Source: Purpureocillium takamizusanense (Eukaryota > Ascomycota > Sordariomycetes > Hypocreales > Ophiocordycipitaceae). Taken from it: a DNA stretch of 64,000 nucleotides. The notes beneath the pieces were generated by a model, which was given only the letters and a program-made list of their open reading frames with translations, did no database searches and had not been told where the DNA came from. The DNA lies in the NCBI RefSeq assembly GCF_022605165.1, contig NC_063072.1:744001-808000 (forward strand), in the 5' to 3' direction. Both the position numbers and the translations under genes were made by a program. Shown here piece after piece: positions 1-11,472 of the stretch. Position 1 is the stretch's first letter, and each line of letters begins with the position of its first letter.

Positions 1-1736
1 ACATTCAGATGCTCAAGCCTGGATCCAGAATGCGCCATCAAGGCCTTGAATCCGTCACTGCACAGGCCAATCCCATCGTCATTGTGGCGTGGTCGGGTCG
101 AATCGACGTGCCGGCACTTTTGCAGGTCCAGAAACTGGAGTGGCGGGTTTGCCCAGTTTGTAAACAGGTCCGCGAATCCCTTGTCGGTCATATGCTCGCT
201 CTCGGTAATGCGCAACTTTGCGAGGGAGTGGCAGTGTTCGTGGATGGCTTCCAGGACCCTGTCGTCCGCGTCGGGGACAATCTTCAACGACAGGGTGCGG
301 AGAGTCCCGCCCACCTTGGAGAGGGCTCGAGTGATGGACTCGGGAGCTGTCCGGTTCTGCAATTGGAGGCCAAGGTGCTGTAAGGATGATAGTTCGCCAA
401 TTGCTTCCACTCCCTTGTCAGTCATTTTTTGGTTGTTTTCGACCTTCAGGCGCTGTAGGTTGGGGCAGTATTTTGCGATAGTGACGATGCTGTCGTCGCC
501 GAAGTGCTTGTCCGTGTAATAGACTTGGAGGCCCCTGAGGTTCTGGCCTTTGGCGGCCAAAAACTCGTGCCACTTCTCCTCACTGAGCAAGTTCGCGCCA
601 TGTAGGTAGAAGCTCTCAAGGGACGTGTTTCGGGAGAGCACATAGTCCATCACCTCATCTTTGAACTGAATTGCCGCCCGCGCTTTGAATCGCTTCAGAT
701 TCGGGGCAACCTGGAAGATGCTGATGAAATCCTGTTCTCCCAGTCTCGCGCCGTCGTAGATGTGCACCGTCTCTGTCAACGGCTGCGCGAAGAGAGGCAG
801 CGTCTCAGATTTCAGCAGTCTGCGCTTAGAGAATATCCGAGCAATTTTGTCAACGAGATGTTCCGGCAAGTCGCCCAGGCTGTCTGCCAGATCGACATTC
901 TTGGCAAGGGTCTGGACGCAGAGCGTCGCGAGACTCTTGGTCCCGACATCTCCGTCGAGGATGCGGCTGGCCATGGCCCGGCGCGAGCCGACTCCACCGG
1001 CCTGCTTCCGGGGCTTCTTCTTGGGCTGTCCTTGCTTCTCCTTGGCAAGCTCCTTGCCACATGGCGCGCACAGCAACCCGCCATCAGGACCAGCCAGCGA
1101 GTACGGCGTGACTGTGAACCGCTTGCTGCAAATGGCACAGTTCTCAATCTGACCGGGAAGCGGGGCATGATGCGCTTCAAAGATAGCCCGTGCAATCTCG
1201 TCGTCGTCATCCGAATCGTAAGCGTTCTTCTTGCGCTTCTTAAACGCTTTGCTCGCCTTGATCTTCTCTATCGCTTTAGCCTCCTCGGCCTTCTTCTTGG
1301 ATTTTTGTTCGTCGTTTTCGACGCGGCTTGCGCGTCGCCGGCCGCTGCTGCTGGACTCAGCAACAGTGACCGTCAGCTGCTCGCCATTCTGCTCTGCTTG
1401 AGACAGGGCCTGCTGTCGGCGATGTTCGGCTTCATCCCTGATCTGACGTGCTGAGATGTTGTGCGACTATGGTCCACGTCAGTATCCCACAGGCCGTGAT
1501 AAAAGCACTCGGCCATCACTTACGGCGAGAAAGTCTGTCAACGCCGACTGCCTGATGTCGGAACGTCAGCCAAAGAGCACGTTGCATGAGACACTATAAT
1601 CACTTACGGTCCCGTTATGTTCCTAGTCGGCCGTGTATTCTGGCCTTGCCGCTGATTTTGGTCCTGATTCTGTCGGGCCCTAAAGTCTCTCTGTCAATTC
1701 CGTTACCTGGTAGCCGTGGGGCGGTTTGGCTTACAT
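1..1736 (-). CDS. RAD7: RAD7/Rhp7-type nucleotide excision repair protein (3' end outside window)
   Basis: This is a leucine-rich-repeat DNA-repair protein of the Rad7 family, partner of Rad16 in global-genome nucleotide excision repair. Reading the complement, exons are 1736-1735, 1679-1608, 1551-1524 and 1466 to beyond the left edge, with introns of 55, 56 and 57 bases. The spliced frame starts MARQNQ and then gives GPQSALTDFLASHNIS, the conserved N-terminal signature of the family. Next come a basic stretch with an acidic patch (YDSDDDDE, about residues 117-124), a treble-clef zinc site (Cys144, Cys147, Cys167, Cys170), and leucine-rich repeats from about residue 200. About 522 residues are visible; yeast homologues have about 560, so roughly 40-80 residues are missing. 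The ATG is formed by joining AT (1736-1735) to G (1679) across the first intron, giving an ACCATGG context. It lies head to head with RAD16. Confidence 0.9.
1680..1734 (-). other. RAD7 intron 1, splitting the start codon
   Basis: The donor gtaagc follows ...ACCAT and the acceptor tttag precedes GGCCCGACAG. The codon just before the predicted start is TGA in the same frame, and no other ATG lies upstream in this exon frame before that stop. Splicing therefore appears to create the initiation codon. This is inferred from frame and splice consensus only. Confidence 0.6.
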
Positions 1737-2584
1737 GGTTCACAACGCGCACCAGAGAGGGCTGGTGGAGTGGCAAAAGTCGGCACAAGATCAATGACGA
1801 TCATCAACAAGACAAAAGAAGATTCCCGACGAGAGGTTGGTGTCGGTGAGGTCGCACGGAGGCGCAGAGTCGCTGGAATGTCGAGCCCTGCAAATGACGA
1901 CAATGACTGCAGGAAAAAGCGGCGGGTGGCGTTTGATCGGGTTGAGACGCACGCCTGGGCGGCGTGTCTCATTGACTCGCGGAGCAACCACGCTATCACG
2001 TGAGGAGCTGAGAAATTTAATGAGGCTCTGCGCGCACTGTCCGAATGCACAACGCCACACGCAATTAACGTGCACGGTGGGTCGCGGACCCAGTGCGCGT
2101 TGCTGACTCGACGGCCTCTTACCGTCGCCCAACGTCGCGCACGTGCTTTCGTGTTAAGTGAAAACGCGGGTGTCGCCCTTCGTCCTACAAGCACTGTGAA
2201 TTGGCGCCGTCAGGCACGACAAGGGGAAAAGAAGTCAGTCACCCGGTGGCAATCCTTTCATCCTCACGTCCGCCAGCTCCTTCACAGCTGTTTGTCCCCT
2301 GGCCATCCGTCGCCTCTATCGACAAAAAGAGGTGGTGTTGCCCATCTCACGTCTCTCTTTACCAGTCGAGCCTGTACCGAGAGAGCAATTGGCCTCTCCG
2401 GCACCCGCTACAGGGGTCTTTACTGAGAGGCATCCGCTACCTTGCATCACGGGCGGCGGTTCTGCGTGCCAAAGGGCCTTTCCCCTCTCCTTCAATTTCT
2501 AGGAACATCATTTTCTCGCCCAAGCATCAAACAGATTTCCGAGCCAAGTCACGCATCACTGTCCGACAGTGATTGGCAATCACG
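1737..2584. promoter_or_regulatory. Divergent promoter shared by RAD7 and RAD16
   Basis: These 848 bases separate the two start codons of a head-to-head pair. On the plus strand there is no ATG from about 2049 to 2584, while CAT occurs about nine times, which fits a long RAD16 leader of up to about 540 bases. Pyrimidine-rich stretches (for example 2483-2503) precede RAD16. A small perfect hairpin (GGGTC-GCG-GACCC) lies near 2081-2093. I recognise no damage-response element with certainty. Confidence 0.6.
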
Positions 2585-5500
2585 ATGCGCCCTCGTCGCC
2601 ACTCCACCCTCAGTGGCGCTGCTACGCCAGCATCAGCGGCCCCTGGTATGGCACATCCTCCCACTTTGCATCCCGTTCCTGCCGCTCATTCAGACCAAGC
2701 AGCGACTTTAAGTGGCCGTACCACCCGCTCAGGCTCTATCAGAGCGGCAGCCGCAGGAGACGGGTCCGACGCCATGGATATTTCCAAGGACCCCACGCCT
2801 TCCACCAGGAGGCCAAGAGGCAGGCCCTCCAAGGCCTCGCTTCTAGCCGAATCCGCCGTGGCATCGCCTTCAACTGCAGAAGTCGCGTCTTCCAGCAGCA
2901 AACGGCCCCGTGGCCGGCCCAGCAAAGCGTCCATCAGTAGCGAATCCGCCTCCTCGGTGCCTACGCCGCGCGACGCCTCGACTGACAGCGAGTACTCAAC
3001 TCCAGCCACTAGCAAGGTTCCTACACCTGCCGCGTCCGAGAACAGCACGAAGCCGTCGGGATCCTCGCTTGAAGTACGCATTCCGACAAAGTCGCGTCTG
3101 GCCGCCTCAAATAGCGAACGTGCATTACGCACTAGCGTCTATGCAATGAAGGCACCTCCAAAGCAAGGCCCTACCATCATTTCAGACTCGGACGATGAGG
3201 ACTTCTCGGACAATTCCCTGGGGGCGCAGGCTGCACGTCGCCTACAACGCGAAGAGTATGCCAAAGCAGATGCTGGCCATCTACCAATACCCGGCCCTGC
3301 CCGTCGAACCAGTCGTGCTTCTAACTCTGGAGCCTCGACCAAGGTGCCACTGCCCACCCGCGCAGCCCCGAAACGCGCACGCGCTTCTACAGGATCTTCC
3401 ACTCAGCAGGCTCCACCGGTCAAGAAGGCAAAGGTCATTCCAGACTCTGATGAACTCTCCAGTCCTGACTTCGATATGGATGCGGAAATCGCTGCGGGCG
3501 CCGCTTTAGAGTCTGACGGGTTACTCTTCACCGGAGACACAACTGATGAAGACGACGATTATGATGATGGCAGCGACGATGAGCCCTTGATGTCTGCAAA
3601 GCAGAGGGGCAAACAGCCGGTCAAGCCACGCGCGGCCGTGACCAAGGCCAAGCCCTCTACCAAAACCCCTGCCACACAAAAGCTCGCCGGATCGTCAAGT
3701 CAGCGTGCCTTTGTTGTGCACGATTCAGACTCCGACCCTGGTATTGATGAGCCTCTTGACTCCGACTACGATACTTTGCCGGCTCCTCTCGATGCGGGCG
3801 TCACTTCTGAATCAGCTGTCTCGTCCGGCTTGAGTTCTGCGGTCACTAGTGATGACGAGACCAGCGGCCGTCTCGAGAACCTTAGGCAAATTGCGACGCA
3901 GCGCCGCGGATACAGGCGAGGTAACAACCGACGCCTCAAGAAGGAGCGCAACCGTTTAGAAACGCATCACCCTGAGCTGTCTACCATGTGGACTCATTTG
4001 GAAAGCATGCCGGTTTTGAAGGCAGGCATGATTGCACAACCTTCAAGTATCTCACGACAGCTCAAGCCGTTCCAGCTTGAAGGCGTCGCTTGGATGAAGG
4101 AAATGGAGAAGACCGAGTGGAGGGGGGGTCTGCTGGGCGATGAAATGGGCCTCGGCAAGACGATTCAGGCCGTCAGTCTCATCATGTCCGACTACCCCGC
4201 CAAACAGCCATCACTCGTTCTTGTTCCACCTGTTGCGCTCATGCAATGGCAGTCCGAGATCAAGTCTTACACCGACGGAACCCTCAAAACGTTTGTTTTC
4301 CACGGCACTAACCAAAAGGCCAAAAGCATTACCGTCAAAGAGCTCAAGCAATACGATGTCATCATGATGTCGTATAACAGCCTCGAATCCATGTATCGCA
4401 AACAGGAACGCGGGTTCAAGCGCAAGAACGGAATCCACAAGGAGCAAAGCGTGATTCATTCCATTCATTTCCATCGAATTATTCTGGACGAGGCGCACTG
4501 CATCAAGACACGCACAACGATGACCGCCAAGGCGTGCTTTGCACTCAAGACCAGTTACCGCTGGTGCCTGACTGGAACCCCCCTCCAGAACCGTATCGGA
4601 GAGTTCTTTTCACTGATTCGATTTTTGAACATCAAACCGTTCGCCTCGTATCTATGCAAGCAGTGCCCTTGCTCATCGCTGGAGTGGACCATGAACGATA
4701 ACAATCGTTGCAACCACTGCAACCATGCCGGCATGCAGCATGTGTCGGTCTTCAACCAGGAACTCTTGAACCCCATTCAAAAGTTTGGCAACCTTGGGCC
4801 TGGACGCGAAGCTTTCCGAAAGTTGCGACTCATGACGGACCGTATCATGCTGCGACGGCTGAAGAAGGATCACACCAACTCCATGGAGCTTCCGGTCAAG
4901 GAGATTTATGTCGACAGACAGTTCTTTGGCGAGGAGGAAAACGACTTTGCCAACAGCATCATGACGAACGGTCAACGAAAGTTCGACACGTACGTCGCGC
5001 AGGGTGTTCTTTTGAACAATTACGCCAACATCTTTGGCCTGATCATGCAGATGCGTCAGGTTGCTGACCATCCGGACTTGATCTTGAAGAAGAACGCCGA
5101 AGGCGGTCAGAACGTCATGGTCTGCTGCATTTGTGATGAACCGGCCGAAGACACGGTGCGGAGCCGTTGCAAGCACGACTTTTGCCGAGCCTGCGTCGCT
5201 AGCTACGTACGGTCAACAGATGAACCAGACTGTCCCCGCTGCCACATCCCGCTGGCCATCGATCTGGAGCAGCCGGAAATTGAGCAGGACGAAACCCTCG
5301 TGAAGAAGAACTCCATCATCAACCGCATCAAGATGGAGAATTGGACGTCGTCGTCAAAGATCGAGCTGCTCGTGCACCAGCTCCATCAGTTGCGGTCTGA
5401 CAATGCGACTCACAAGTCCATCATCTTCTCGCAATTCACCACCATGCTGCAGCTCATCGAGTGGCGTCTACGCCGTGCCGGCATCACGACTGTCATGCTG

Positions 5501-5930
5501 GACGGTAGCATGACGCCGGCTCAGCGCCAAGCATCCATCGAGCACTTCATGAACAATGTGGACGTAGAGTGCTTCCTCGTGTCGCTCAAGGCGGGCGGCG
5601 TGGCCCTCAACCTGACCGAGGCCTCGCGCGTCTTCATTGTCGATCCGTAAGTTTTAGCTCATGATACCACGCGCAAGGTGGCACGCTGACCAGCTCTTTA
5701 GATGGTGGAACCCAGCGGCCGAGTGGCAATCTGCTGACCGGTGCCATCGTATCGGTCAGACACGGCCCTGCACTATCACACGACTATGCATTGAGGACTC
5801 GGTCGAGAGTCGCATGGTCCTGATCCAGGAGAAGAAAACCAACATGATTCATTCCACAGTTAACGGCGACGACAAGGCCATGGACTCTCTCAGCCCAGAG
5901 GACATGCAGTTTCTCTTCCGCGGATCATGA
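2585..5930 (+). CDS. RAD16: RAD16-type SNF2/RING DNA repair ATPase
   Basis: This is a SWI2/SNF2 ATPase with an embedded RING finger; with Rad7 it finds and remodels damaged chromatin in global-genome repair, and family members act in a ubiquitin ligase. Exons are 2585-5646 and 5702-5930 (intron 54-55 bases), giving 1100 codons less four, 1096 aa. The ATG at 2585 is used; the frame is open four codons further only to a TTG. Two AT-hook cores (RGRPSK) sit at about residues 78-83 and 108-113 in a long disordered acidic N-terminus. The Walker A segment DEMGLGKT is near 519, DEAH near 635 and LTGTPLQN near 661. A Cys-rich insert (CKQC..CNHC, about 688-715) is followed by a C3HC4 RING (about 846-890) and helicase motif VI ([10 protein letters not shown], about 1034). 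The intron falls inside the conserved [11 protein letters not shown] motif, which splicing restores exactly. Confidence 0.97.
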
Positions 5931-6716
5931 GTATTTGGGCATGCCACTCCCACGTGGCTCTACGCATATCTGGCGTGGACTGGCAAATTTATAATCTGCG
6001 TTGCATTCTATTTTTCTTCGGCGCTTTCTGGCGGTTCAGTGAGCGAGCGACTGCGGGACAAAACAAGCATGGAGTCTTGAGGACATTTGGAGCGGCATTG
6101 TGGTCGCGAAGCGTGCATGTGCCGTCGAACTAGCGGCCGCATTTTCACTCAGCAGCGCCTGCACTATCATCTCGGCCTAGCCTGGGCTGGGTTCTTGTTG
6201 TGGCGAGGAGATCAACAGTATACGGGGGACGTTATACGGGGAAATCACGCACAGCATATAGCTTACCACCACGGCGGCCCTGCCATATTCAGGCTTTGGG
6301 TCTGCGGATCGAGTACTAGTGCTACTACATGAAAACGAGTTTAATACTATACGAAAACGGAGCCAGCTGGCATAGATATACATGTACTCATCGCCAGGAT
6401 CCACTACCTGTATGCGGGCCCTGTTCTACTCTGCTCTCCTCTCGTCCCATATCGGCTCCGTCGCACTCACGCTCTGTCGATGGGCGAACCGTACCTGACG
6501 ACGTCGCGTTTCCGGCTGCCAGCTACCTCCAAGTGTTAGTGCCTCCAAACCTTTCACTACCACCACTGCTACCTTGGTAGTTACTCACTTACTAGGTACT
6601 ACCTAGGATGCTTTTATTTTACTTACATAGGTATATCTTACGCGCCTTTGCCTTTCCATACCTTGCTATACGACTACTGCCACCAAGTATCAAGCAACTG
6701 CTATCTTGTCACGACA

Positions 6717-6736
6717 TACCTACCTACCTACCTACC
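6717..6736. repeat. (TACC)5 microsatellite
   Basis: Five perfect TACC units. The complementary GGTA-rich run lies about 160 bases to the right. Confidence 0.95.
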
Positions 6737-6897
6737 CTGCACCAGGCTTTAGTCGAGCTTACAATATGTGACCAGGCAATGATTGGCTTATATCCTGCCT
6801 TGTATGCGCCGCTAAAATACCCCGGGAGGAGGGCGGGGCGGTTGAACGAGGCGCGTTACGTCTACGTATGTATGTGAATAGTATGGGCTGTGACGGG

Positions 6898-6919
6898 GGT
6901 AGGTAAGTAGGTAGGTAGG
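6898..6919. repeat. GGTA-rich imperfect microsatellite
   Basis: A run of GGTA/AGTA units, complementary to the TACC run at 6717-6736; the two could pair in single-stranded DNA or RNA. Confidence 0.85.
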
Positions 6920-7635
6920 CAGAGAGTTAGCATCAAGGATCGTTCGCTCATGTTAGTGGTGATGGCTGCTGCATAACCTTGGAGAGATGCCCACTAGATT
7001 AGAAAAAAAAAGAAATACATTTACGACCGAGGGCAACAGGCAGGCATGACCCCCCGAATTCTTTCACTCGCGGTATAACTACTACAAGGAAGAGGAGAAA
7101 AGAGTCGGTCGTATTCACGGGGAGAGGCAGATGAGACTTGCGCGCAAACCAGCGACTCAGCCAGCCTATTAGCCGTTACTCTTCACTTGACAGAAGCCGC
7201 CACGCAATCGTTTCGAATCGCATAGGCCACTACCACCGGCACTATGAGCCCCTCTCGCTCGGGTTTCAATCATCAATAACATGCACAAGAGGAGGCAGAA
7301 GCGGAACTGGGAGACCTTCCGTATAGACAAACGAACAAAAGGGGGAGACAGTAGAGGGGCGACAAGGGAGAGCATACGTCATTCCTGCTTTCTCTTTTCG
7401 CGAATCTCGTCTTTATACCTCCCCGCCTTTTGTCCTTTCCTCTACCTTGCAGAAGCCATGTCCCTCTTTTTTCACAATGATGCGTCTTTTCCTCCATTAA
7501 TCGTGACATCAAGTCGAGAGAAACCCTCTCATGGCGGCGATCGTTTCATCATCTTTGCGGGGTGGGTTGGGGCGTAAAAGTTCTCTTTTTTGTGTTTCAA
7601 AATGCTTAGGGATGCGACGACGTGCAAACGCTAGC

Positions 7636-8890
7636 TTACAGCTTCTGCATGGCGGCGATATCGGTGGACTGGACGTAGTCCTCGAACTCCTGGATCTCCT
7701 CCTGGAGCTCATCCAGGGAGATCTTCTCGTCCTCGACAACCAGGTTGATCTGCAGCTTCTTGATGCCGAAGCCGAGAGGGACCAGCTTGGAGGCACCCCA
7801 GACCAGGCCGTCCTTCTCGATGCTACGGACGGAGGACTCGAGCTCGCCCATGTCGGTCTCGTCATCTGTAGGGGGTCCGCCGTCAGCAGGCTGTTTCGAG
7901 CGCACTAGATTTTTCATGTGCGGGTTGGGCAAGGTAGATGAATGGCTTACCCCAGGGCTTGACGTCCATGGTGACAATGGACTTGGCGGCGATCTTGGGC
8001 TTAGCGGCCTTCTTCTCGCGGTAAGCAGCCAGGCGCTCCTCGCGGATACGGACGGCCTCGGCATCCTCCTCCTCGTCGTCACTGCCGAACAGGTCGACGT
8101 CGTCGTCGTCATCGGCGGCGGTGGCAGGGGCCTTGGCGGGGTTCAGGGTGACCTCGGCCTCGGTGGGGCCATAGACGGTGTAGGGCTTGGTGGCATCGCC
8201 GGACAGGCTGCTGAACTCATCCTCGTAGGTGGCGATGTGCTTGTACCAGCGGGCGGCGTGGGGGTACTTGTCGGCGTCGGGGGCGGACTTGAGGGCCTTG
8301 AAGCAGGCGACGTCGGCCTGGCTGGCGTTGTAGCTGTGGAGAGGCAATCGACGTCAGCTGTGTGTGTTCCAACGATATGAGACGATGCGACGAAATGGGA
8401 GCGGGCGGCTCGGATGGCAGCGTTGGGCAAACATCCACAAGGAACTCGGTCTCGGTGGTAGGAGACGGCGGTGTAGGTGCGTGCAACCCGGCCCAAAGCG
8501 CGGGGCAGCCAGCACAGAAAATTCGCAGCTGCGCTTTCACGACAACGGTCGGCGGGACAGAGGGGGAGGAGCTTCGTACCCAGTGATGTAGGAGCGGGTG
8601 ACCAGCCAGTTGTTCAGGACTGCAAAGAACCACAACAGTCAGCACAAGAGAAACATTTTCGTGGTGTCGGGGGGCCGAGAAAGCATCAGGTCGAGGGCAT
8701 CTTTGCCCGATTGCGACCAGCCCAGTGTGGTGCGGGCACCGACACCAGCACCACCAAACAAAACGGGCGGGCGGCGGGCGACCAGGGCGAAGAAAAAAAA
8801 ACGGCGAGGCGGGGTGGACAAGGCGGGGGGGAACGGCAGGGAGAACTCACGGCCAAGGCCAGCATCAGTGAGAAAATCGGTGAAACCCAT
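7636..8890 (-). CDS. EFB1: Translation elongation factor 1-beta (eEF1B alpha)
   Basis: This is the guanine-nucleotide exchange subunit that recharges eEF1A with GTP during translation elongation in the cytosol. Exons on the complement are 8890-8851, 8619-8580, 8333-7951 and 7865-7636, giving 231 codons (230 aa), the usual family length. The N-terminal GST-like part begins MGFTDFLTD and contains the [11 protein letters not shown] segment. A central acidic stretch ([17 protein letters not shown]) is followed by the conserved exchange domain ending in IAAMQKL. The introns are 231, 246 and 85 bases; the two early ones are long compared with other genes here, as is common in strongly expressed fungal genes. 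Codon use is strongly C/G-ending, again consistent with high expression. All four junctions restore conserved family sequence. Confidence 0.97.
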
Positions 8891-10057
8891 TGTGACGAAT
8901 GTGCGTGCGTTTGTGTGATTATATCGTGTCGTCGCGCTGCGTCGAAGAATTCGGCCGGGAGACGGAAGTTGGAGACTGAAGTGGGAGGGGGGGGAAGGGG
9001 AGAAAAAAGGAGGGGAGTTGTTTACGGTGGCCCAAGTCGTGGTAGAGTCAGTCCTCTCTGGAGGGGTATCCTGAAGAGATTGCACGGCGGGAAAAAAAGG
9101 TGGCGGAATTGTTGGATGGGAGAGACCCCGCGCCACAGCCCTAGCGCGGGGGCCTGAGGCAGACAAAATTCTTTTTTTCCTTGCAGGCCGGCGGGTGGGA
9201 GGCTGACAGGCAGAGCAGTCAACCAGCAGTGTTGATTAGTTCCCTGCTGACCAGTGCAAGCAAGATTGACAGCGGGCTCAGTCTTTGGCAGCAGAGCGCT
9301 GCATCAAGGGAAAATTTGAAGAATATTTAACAATGCCTCTCACCAGTATTAAATAGCCCAGCTGCCTTGTCCACGTGCCCAGAGAGCTATATACAGTTTT
9401 CGTTCAATTATATAGTAGAAGGACCTTGCCCCGAGTGGGCAGTGTGGCGGTGGTGGTGGTGGTTGTGGTGACGTCCGTGGTGGGTGGTGGTGGTTCCTGG
9501 ACGGCCACAGTTTGCCTCACAAAAAAGTTTGGGCGGGGCAACCAGCGTGATCCTGGCGCACATGGATCCGTCGTCAACGGGCACCAGCTCCGACGTCTGG
9601 CGAACCTGGTTTGGGCTGCAACGCGCTTCGGGCTGCTAAGCTACAACCCACAGCTTCTCAAGCTCCATGCCCGTCGCCAGCTATGCGTACCAGAGAGGTG
9701 TCTGTCTCATTGCGGGACGGCCGCTGCATGTCTTTCTCTGTGCATGCGCAGCAACACTGCTGCAGTACGGACGTGTTTGTTTGCATGCATGCATTTGCGT
9801 ATCGCGGGGTGCTTCACATGCCAGATAGCATGGCACATTCATGCGCCGGGCCAAGTCGTTCATGATATTAGCGCCAAAGCTATAACATTGTCGTCTAGAC
9901 CATATCTCTCTCTAGATTGCTGCCTTCTATCATGTGGTTTTTTCTTTCGTTATTTGCAAGCAAAAATAATTCAACCTTCTCTTTCCAAGCCTCCAGTGTG
10001 TCCAGCTTTTTCAACCATAGAAGTGAAGAAGAATGCGACCAAGTCAGCGCCTGGTCC
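8891..10057. promoter_or_regulatory. EF1-beta promoter side and ODC 3' flank
   Basis: The EF1-beta promoter should lie at the left end. On the minus strand no ATG occurs for about 410 bases upstream of the start. A strongly C/T-rich tract (minus strand) at about 8981-9016 is of the type found in front of highly expressed fungal genes. GTGGTGG-rich DNA occupies about 9439-9500. The remainder, up to the ODC stop, shows no credible gene. Confidence 0.5.
8981..9016 (-). promoter_or_regulatory. Pyrimidine-rich tract upstream of EF1-beta
   Basis: On the plus strand this is almost only G and A (with G8 and G4 runs), so it reads as a C/T tract about 90-125 bases upstream of the EF1-beta ATG. CT-rich stretches near transcription starts are typical of strong fungal promoters; its role here is inferred. 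Confidence 0.45.
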
Positions 10058-11472
10058 TCAGAGGCCCAGGAGCGCCTTGGCACCGGGCTCGCTACAGACG
10101 TAAATGACGTCGTGGGCGTTGGGGAAGCCGTTGAACTGCGTGGCAGAGCACTTGGTGTAGGCGCCCATGTCCTCAAAGTACAGCCAGTCGCCAACGTCGA
10201 GGATGGAGTGAAAGCGGGTGCTCTCGCTGATGCGGTCAATGCCGTCGCACGTCGGGCCCCACACCGAGTACTCGACGCCTTCGCCAGCGCCGCACGGCTC
10301 CGCCTCCGGCGTGTTGTAGAGCGTCTCGCCGTTGCGGCGGAGGATCTTGCCAACGGGGTGCTGGTGGTCGAACATGATGCTCGAAAAGTTGCCGTACACG
10401 CCGTCGTTGACGTACACCATGTAGCCCTTGCCGTCCAGCGTCGGGTCCTCGACGGTGCGGCGCGCAATGATGTTGCAAGCAATGGTGAACGCCGCAGAGA
10501 CAAAGTAGCGGCCAGGCTCAGCGATGATGTCGACGCTGCACCCAGCAGGGAAGAACTCGTCGAGGGCGCTGTCCAAGACGCCCGCCATCTGCTCAAAGGT
10601 GTCGCCGCAGAAGCCGCCGCCAACGTCCAGGGTGCGCATGGCGAAGCCGAGCTCGCGGCCCTGCTGGAACACGGTGTGGGCGTCTCGGACCGCCTTGTAA
10701 AAGGCCATGGGGTCAGAGGCGCCAGACCCAACGTGGAAGCTGACGCCGACGACGCTGAGTCTGAGGCTCTTGGCTAGGGCCAGCAGGCTCTCCGTGGTGT
10801 CCATGGCGGCGCCAAATTTCATGCTGAGGCGGCACAGGCTCGACGTGTCATCAGTCATGATTCGCAAGAACAGTTCGGCGCCCGGGAACAGCTTGGCAAT
10901 CTTATAGAGCTCATCGGCATTGTCGAACGTCATCTGTTTGACGCCCACAGACTTGACGTAGCGGACGTACGAGTTGGTCTTGCATGGCTGAGCATAGATG
11001 ATGCGCTCAGGCGAGGCGCCCATGGAAAGAACCTGCTCGATCTCGGTCTTGGAGGCGCAATCAAAGCCGGAGCCCAGCGCGGCCAGGAGTCGCAAAACCT
11101 GAGGGTCAGGGTTGCACTTGACAGCTAGGCGAGGGCATTAGACCAAAAGGCTACATGGACTTGGGGGGGTTGGACGGTATGGAGCTCACCATAAAAGGGT
11201 TTAATGCGGGGAAGGGCCTTCTTCCAGCGGAGATGCTGCTTATAGACCTCGCCAAGGTCCGCGACAAAAAAGGTGTCCTCATCGCCAGGGTCGCACAATT
11301 CATGGTCGACCTGCTGGACGCGTTGGTGAAGAGCCTCGCCAATCAGTTGCTTGGGATCAACCACGGCATCGTCTTGAAAAAGCGTTTCGGCGACGAGCGG
11401 CTTCTTCATTAACATATGAGCATGATTAACATCTTGAGTGTAAGTCTCGATGACAGTCGTTGCCATAACCAT
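10058..11472 (-). CDS. SPE1: Ornithine decarboxylase
   Basis: This is a PLP-dependent decarboxylase making putrescine from ornithine, the committed step of polyamine synthesis, in the cytosol. Exons on the complement are 11472-11190 and 11124-10058 (intron 65 bases), giving 450 codons (449 aa), the normal fungal length. The PLP lysine is in AVKCNPD (Lys97) and the intron falls inside that motif's first codon. The glycine loop DVGGGFCG, the EPGRYF motif and the active-site cysteine in GPTCDGID (Cys387) are all present, so the protein should be a true decarboxylase and not an antizyme-inhibitor-like relative. The first Met (MVMATT) is chosen; a second Met lies two codons later. The enzyme is normally repressed by polyamines; the leader upstream is unusual (see its own entry). 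Confidence 0.97.

Larger units (their letters stand above)
5931..7635. other. Intergenic region, RAD16/EF1-beta 3' flanks
   Basis: This lies between two converging genes and must hold both 3' untranslated regions. No open frame here looks like a protein. It contains a TACC run at 6717-6736 and a GGTA-rich run at 6898-6919, oriented as an inverted pair, plus palindromic words such as CCTAGG near 6602. No terminator structure is recognised. Confidence 0.6.

Noticed and set aside
2573..2584. Upstream start for RAD16
   Set aside because: The frame opens at TTG here; the first ATG is at 2585.
9895..10777. Long frames on both strands over the ODC C-terminal half (278 and 286 codons)
   Set aside because: ODC itself is unambiguous with all active-site residues; these frames are by-products of GC-rich codons.
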